Below are positions 60,112-64,000 of a stretch of DNA of 64,000 nt, piece by piece. Under the pieces are notes generated by a model. That model ran no database searches and was not told where the DNA came from. It worked only from the letters and a program-made list of their open reading frames with translations. Origin of the DNA: Fibrobacter sp. (GTDB taxonomy: Bacteria; Fibrobacterota; Fibrobacteria; Fibrobacterales; Fibrobacteraceae); the NCBI GenBank assembly GCA_017475045.1, contig JAFVGH010000123.1, positions 120,871 to 184,870 of the forward strand. Reading direction: 5' to 3'. Both the position numbers and the translations under genes were made by a program. Within the stretch, counting starts at the first letter, position 1, and every line of letters starts with the position of its first letter.

Positions 60112-61976
60112 AGTTTTTCCATCAGTTGTTTGGCGACAGACTCGCCATCGATCTTCAAGAGTTTGTAAAGGTTCTTGATTTCACCTTGCTCCACGAAATT
60201 ATCCGGAATTCCAAACCGGAAGAATTTCTTGCCTGAATATCCAAGATCTGCGGCAAGTTCCATCACGGCAGAGCCGTAACCACCCACCACAGTGTTATCC
60301 TCGAGAGTAACGATAACATCGTGCCTTTCGAACAAATCCCTATAGCATTCGGGGTCCAGGGGCTTCACCAGACGTGCATCCACGAGAGTGGGGTTATGCC
60401 CTGCCGCCCGCAGCACTTCGGCCGTCTTCTTGAGTTCGTTGGTCATGAAACCCGCGCCCAGAAGCAGAATGCCCTTCCCCTGTTCCAGAACCTTCGGCAA
60501 CTTAACGTCTACAGTAGCAGGCGGTTCCAGAAGCTTTTCGGCAAGGGCCGTACCGCGGGGGTAACGAATGGCCACAGGGCCCTCCATGTCAATAGCAGCC
60601 GTCAACATGTCCCGAAGTTCATTCTCATTGGAAGGTGCAAGGATAGTCATGCCGGGCACCGTCCGTAAGAACGACAGGTCAAAAGTCCCGTGATGGGTAG
60701 GACCGTCGGCGCCCACGAGGCCCGCGCGGTCCAGCACGAACACCACGTGGAGTTTCTGCAGGGCCACATCGTGCATAATCTGGTCGTAGGCACGCTGCAT
60801 AAAGCTGGAGTAAATAGCCACCACAGGCACCACTCCATCGCAGGCAAGGCCCGCGGCAAAGGTCACCGCATGTTCTTCGGCAATACCCACATCTATCACG
60901 CGGTCAGGCAGTTCCTTGGCCACAATGTCCAGGCCACAGCCCGTAGGCATGGCGGCCGTAATGCCGATAATGCGGTCATCCTTCTTGGCAAGTTCCAGCA
61001 GGGTCTTTCCGAACACGCTGGTAAGGGACGGGTTCGGACTCCCAGGCGAAAGGGGCAGACCGCTTTCGGGGTCAAAAGGTCCTGTACCATGGAACTTGGT
61101 CGGGTTCTTCTCGGCGGCGTTCAATCCGCGGCCTTTTTCCGTCAAGATATGAACCAGGCAGGGGCCCGGCTGGGACTTGACGCGTTCGAGAATCATGATA
61201 AGCTCGTTAATGTCATGACCGTCGATAGGACCGAAATAGCGGACTCCCAAATCTTCAAAGAAGGCGCCAGGCTTCACGGCATTCTTCGCCGCATTTTCCA
61301 CCTGCAGGAACAAGTCACGGAACCGGCTTCCCAGCACGCCCGGGAGCCTTGTCATCAGACGGTCCAGGTCGGAACGCATCTTGTTGTAGACCGGATCCGA
61401 AATAACCCTGTTCAGATACTTGCTGAAACCACCCACGTTAGGGGCGATGCTCATCTTGTTGTCATTCAAGATGATGGTCATGTTCTGCTTCGAAATGCCC
61501 GCATTGTTCAGGGCCTCGTAAGCCATACCGCCGGTCATGGAGCCGTCACCGATGACCGCCACCACATTGTTCTTGTGGTTGAAATGGTTACGGGCCACGG
61601 CAAAACCGAGAGCCGCCGAAATAGAGGTGGTGGCATGCCCTGCACCAAAGCAGTCGTACTCGCTTTCGCAGCGCTTCAAGAATCCCGAAATGCCGCCCTG
61701 CTGGCGGAGAGTGTCGAACCGGTCATAGCGGCCCGTCAAAAGCTTGTGCACATAGGCCTGGTGGCCCACATCCCACACGATCTTGTCTTCGGGGGCGTTA
61801 AACACATAATGCAAGGCAATGGTCAGTTCCACCACCCCGAGACTAGACGCCAAATGCCCGCCATGCTTAGCCACCTGGCCAATAATCGTCTCACGAACCT
61901 GGGACGCCAGGTTATAAAGTTCCTCCACAGAACAATGCTTGATGTCCTCAGGAGACTTTATGTTCTTAAGTTCCAT
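60108..61976 (-). CDS. dxs: 1-deoxy-D-xylulose-5-phosphate synthase
   Basis: 622 residues. Thiamine diphosphate motif GDGSMTGGMAYEALNNAG, substrate His in GAGHATTSISAALGFA, DGHDINELI, then the pyrimidine domain: EEHAVTFAAGLACDG, FVLDRAGLVGADGPTHHGTFD, and APSNENELRDML. It joins pyruvate and glyceraldehyde-3-phosphate as the first step of the MEP isoprenoid pathway. ATG overlaps the ispA stop (TAATG), so both isoprenoid steps are co-expressed. Confidence 0.96.
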   Translation of the reverse strand: MELKNIKSPEDIKHCSVEELYNLASQVRETIIGQVAKHGGHLASSLGVVELTIALHYVFNAPEDKIVWDVGHQAYVHKLLTGRYDRFDTLRQQGGISGFLKRCESEYDCFGAGHATTSISAALGFAVARNHFNHKNNVVAVIGDGSMTGGMAYEALNNAGISKQNMTIILNDNKMSIAPNVGGFSKYLNRVISDPVYNKMRSDLDRLMTRLPGVLGSRFRDLFLQVENAAKNAVKPGAFFEDLGVRYFGPIDGHDINELIMILERVKSQPGPCLVHILTEKGRGLNAAEKNPTKFHGTGPFDPESGLPLSPGSPNPSLTSVFGKTLLELAKKDDRIIGITAAMPTGCGLDIVAKELPDRVIDVGIAEEHAVTFAAGLACDGVVPVVAIYSSFMQRAYDQIMHDVALQKLHVVFVLDRAGLVGADGPTHHGTFDLSFLRTVPGMTILAPSNENELRDMLTAAIDMEGPVAIRYPRGTALAEKLLEPPATVDVKLPKVLEQGKGILLLGAGFMTNELKKTAEVLRAAGHNPTLVDARLVKPLDPECYRDLFERHDVIVTLEDNTVVGGYGSAVMELAADLGYSGKKFFRFGIPDNFVEQGEIKNLYKLLKIDGESVAKQLMEKL

Positions 61977-62863
61977 TACTTAACCCGGATAATGATGAAT
62001 GCGGCCATGGCCCGAAGGACGTTCGTATCGCAGGAGAGCCCATCCAATGCGCGGATGGATTCCTCGTAAAGTTCCTTGGCTTTTTCCCTGGACTCGTCCA
62101 GCCCTACGACAGAGGGATAGGTGGCCTTGCCCTTCTCGATATCGGAACCGGCATCCTTGCCCAGTTCCTCGGTAGTGGACACAATGTCCAAAATGTCGTC
62201 TACAATCTGGAACGCAAGGCCGATGGCCCTGCCATATTGGCGAATAATCTGGATATCCTTGTCACTTGCACCGGCAAGCATGGCACCCACCTGAAGCGCT
62301 GCCTCGATAAGGGCCGCCGTCTTGTGGTAATGGATGTAGTCCACCGTCTCCAGGTCCACTTCCTTGCCTTCGCACTCGATATCGATCATCTCGCCGCCGA
62401 TAAGGCCGTAGGTGCTGAGCAGGTGTGCCAAAACCTCAATAGCGCGGGCATTGCCCGTCTTGCCCATGAGTTCAAACGCCAGCACACAAAGGGCATCACC
62501 GGCCATTACAGCCGTAGCTTCGCCGAACTGCTTGTGACTGGTAGGCTTGCCCCTGCGGAAATCGTCATTGTCGATACAGGGCAGGTCGTCGTGAATCAAG
62601 GAGAAAGTATGGATCATCTCCAGGGCGACCATGGCAAGCTCAACGTTATCGCCCTTGCCGCCAAACATGTCAAAAGTAGCCCTAACAAGGGCAGGCCGCA
62701 GACGCTTACCGCCCGCCAGCATGGAATAACGCATGGCCTCGTGCAACCGGCAGGGCTGATCCGTCACCGGAGGGAGGTACTTGTCAAATAAGGCTTCCGC
62801 CTGAACAGAAATCTTGGACAGATAGTCCTGTGCAATAGCTGCTTCTTTCTCAATAGACTGCAT
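61976..62863 (-). CDS. ispA: polyprenyl (farnesyl/geranyl) diphosphate synthase
   Basis: 295 residues from ATG 62863; the frame extends 17 codons upstream into weakly coding sequence. FARM MIHTFSLIHDDLPCIDNDD followed by RRGKPTSHKQFGEA, and SARM QIVDDILDI, plus GGKRLRPALVRATFDM, define the trans-prenyl synthases. Likely makes farnesyl diphosphate from IPP and DMAPP. TATCTT ends seven bases before the chosen ATG, which supports this start. First gene of the operon with dxs, trmH and pyrF. Confidence 0.93.
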   Translation of the reverse strand: MQSIEKEAAIAQDYLSKISVQAEALFDKYLPPVTDQPCRLHEAMRYSMLAGGKRLRPALVRATFDMFGGKGDNVELAMVALEMIHTFSLIHDDLPCIDNDDFRRGKPTSHKQFGEATAVMAGDALCVLAFELMGKTGNARAIEVLAHLLSTYGLIGGEMIDIECEGKEVDLETVDYIHYHKTAALIEAALQVGAMLAGASDKDIQIIRQYGRAIGLAFQIVDDILDIVSTTEELGKDAGSDIEKGKATYPSVVGLDESREKAKELYEESIRALDGLSCDTNVLRAMAAFIIIRVK

Positions 62864-62870
62864 ACGTACA

Positions 62871-62876
62871 AAGATA
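62871..62876 (-). promoter_or_regulatory. -10-like TATCTT seven bases before the ispA ATG
   Basis: Minus strand TATCTT-TGTACGT-ATG 62863. Predicted leaderless start of the ispA-dxs operon. Confidence 0.5.
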
Positions 62877-62990
62877 CTTAAAAATGGGGGGCCAAAGGTA
62901 AAATAAAATTTCAAATGTACCCAAAAACATTTTTTTAATTAGATTTAGAAGTAGGAATGGAGATTTGGGAAATCAAAAAGGAGCAAACCT

Positions 62991-63959
62991 ATGTGGATTC
63001 CCAAATTTCGGAGAATCGTTAAAGGCGCGGCACTGCTGGGAGTGTTTTGCGGTCCCGCCTTCGGATGGAGCCTCAGCGGCACCGTCCAATCAGAAAACGG
63101 CACCCCTCTCCCCGGGGTAAAAATCACCTCTTTCAACGTGTCCGGAGCAACGGCGGAAACCAATGCCGAGGGCAAGTTCAGCTTTGTGGACGGCGCAGCC
63201 CAGATTGTCGATGTCATCGATGCCGGCAACAACGAAAGCTCTCAAGCCCTAGCTAGAATTTCTAATGCTCAAACGAGCATTGGATTTACAGGAAACAACC
63301 TGACCATCGACAATGTCAACGCGAACATATTAAAGGTCACGGTCATTAACGCCCTCGGCAAGGTGTTCTACCAGCAGACCCTTTACCAGGCCCATGGTTC
63401 CTTGACCCTCGACCTGTCCAACCACCCCATAAGGGGCGTAAAATTCGTCCGCATCAACGCCGACGGAAGAAACTTCTCCTACGCGCTGAACCACGCCAAC
63501 TCCCTCATGAAGGAAGGTGACGCTCTCCCGGCCTTTATGCTTTCCAAGGATGGTTATCAAAATGCTACCTACCAGATGCAACAGGAGAACGAATCCGATG
63601 TCATCATCACGATGAAGGCGGCAGTCAATACGGGATCTTCCAGTAGCTCCGGTAACAGCAATTCCTCCACCCTTTCGTCCGGAACATCAACAACCACATC
63701 GGTAGGCTCCTTTGCAACCGAGAACATCAAGCCCACAAATGGGCTCAAGCCGGGCAAGTACAACCGTACCATCGGTAGTCGCAAGTACATCGTGTATGTC
63801 CCCGATACATACAAGGGTGATAAGCCCGTACCGCTGCTGGTCGACTATCACCCCATCAATGATGTGACCCCCGAAAGTTGGACACAACTTTCGAGGAATT
63901 TATGGCTTTCAATCGAAAAAAATGGGAATTGGTCACAAAACTATACAAGGACGGACTGA
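62991..63959 (+). pseudogene. secreted carbohydrate esterase-like gene, cut by IS insertion
   Basis: ATG 62991 with AAAGGAG upstream. Signal peptide (LLGVFCGPAFG), a carboxypeptidase-regulatory-like beta domain (LSGTVQSENGTPLPGVKITS, about 26-95), a sorting-domain-like strand set (ILKVTVINALGKVFYQQTLY to about 165), a Ser/Thr linker, and the start of a CE1/PHB-depolymerase-like esterase domain (GKYNRTIGSRKYIVYVPDTY, VPLLVDYHPI). Homologous esterases continue for about 200 residues past DYHPI, including the Ser/Asp/His triad, all missing. The host sequence stops at about 63860; the frame then reads IS sequence to a stop at 63959. The hybrid product would lack a catalytic core. Confidence 0.8.
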
Positions 63960-64000
63960 AGGTTACTGAAATATGTCATCTTACGAACTTTGACAGGCGC
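63860..64000 (+). mobile_element. left end of an IS3-family (IS150-like) insertion sequence, incomplete
   Basis: TGATGTGACCCCCGAAAGTT followed by GGACA resembles IS150-group termini (TGT..GACCCC..AAGTT.GACA). The end holds a perfect inverted repeat, CGAAAGTTG-GACA-CAACTTTCG (63872-63893), followed at once by a GAGGA ribosome binding site and an ORF. The right end and any target duplication are outside the window. The exact left boundary could be 63860 or 63863. Confidence 0.7.
63902..64000 (+). CDS. transposase OrfA-like N-terminus (partial)
   Basis: ATG 63902 with CGAGGA upstream, open to the window end (33 codons): MAFNRKKWELVTKLYKDGLK, then VTEICHLTNFDRR. Basic with the helix-turn-helix start typical of IS3-family OrfA proteins. 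Assignment rests on its place next to the IS end and the HTH-like sequence. Confidence 0.6.
   Translation, partial: MAFNRKKWELVTKLYKDGLKVTEICHLTNFDRR

Noticed and set aside
58879..60168. 429-codon open frame on the plus strand
   Set aside because: Antisense shadow of the RNA methyltransferase gene.
60690..62069. 459-codon open frame on the plus strand
   Set aside because: Antisense to dxs and the end of ispA, whose motifs are unmistakable.

Overview
The window is about 64 kb from a cellulolytic bacterium of the genus Fibrobacter (phylum Fibrobacterota) or a very close relative. Diagnostic content seen here: a protein with two FISUMP domains (a family named for Fibrobacter succinogenes paralogues), a TIGR02147-type protein, GH5 and GH9 cellulases and an InlB-repeat protein that end in type IX-secretion-like sorting domains, Ser-rich lipoprotein linkers, and TAYNTT promoter elements placed against start codons. 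Gene density is high. The largest gap between genes is about 216 bases (19505-19720).

Layout. (1) 1-350: partial rpiB. (2) 482-6781: cell-surface glycan cluster with a flippase, a LicD-type transferase, a HisC/CobD-like PLP enzyme, a LicC-like nucleotidyltransferase and two glycosyltransferases. It meets a convergent pair, an LTA-synthase-like sulfatase and an RND/MMPL exporter (6778-11339). (3) 11434-16420: a CotH-type lipoprotein, the TIGR02147 protein with an overlapping lipoprotein, and two paralogous Cys-rich lipoproteins. (4) 16430-22647: phosphohexomutase, a Tyr/Asp-rich lipoprotein, a histone-H1-like tail fused to a glycogen-binding domain, lysA, and a serine hydrolase. (5) 22705-24146: tRNA-Val(CAC), a PTS EIIA-like protein and aroD. 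(6) 24216-28625: a tight six-gene operon (clpP, ftsY, lipoprotein, thioredoxin-like protein, GT2, BASS transporter). (7) 28622-32627: a large InlB-repeat surface protein and a DEAD-box helicase. (8) 32669-39050: a zinc acquisition locus on the minus strand (zur, znuA, znuC, znuB, three small exported proteins, a TonB receptor) with a palindrome resembling a Zur box in front of it. (9) 39132-47058: FISUMP protein, glucokinase, EamA transporter, and convergent GH5 and GH9 cellulases. (10) 47157-54030: a long minus-strand run (GtrA, FAD oxidoreductase, GT39-like membrane protein, two TPR-type proteins, Y-family polymerase, YolD-like protein). (11) 54049-57090: M18 aminopeptidase, MlaD-like protein and partner. 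(12) 57098-62863: operon ispA-dxs-trmH-pyrF-unknown. (13) 62991-64000: a secreted esterase gene cut by the left end of an IS3-family-like element whose first ORF runs off the window.

Genes that work together: cellulases, glucokinase, phosphohexomutase and the glycogen-binding protein fit a cellulose-to-glucose-to-glycogen economy. The zinc locus covers outer-membrane uptake, periplasmic capture, inner-membrane transport and regulation. The 2-6 kb cluster could make and attach a phospho-amino-alcohol decoration on a surface glycan (inference).

The most unusual system-level signal is that about ten genes start with TAYNTT ending only 6-8 bases before the ATG. That geometry predicts transcripts beginning at or next to the start codon (leaderless mRNAs), alongside other genes with ordinary GGAG ribosome binding sites. 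The most unusual single gene is the Ala/Lys/Pro-tail plus CBM48 fusion at 19721.
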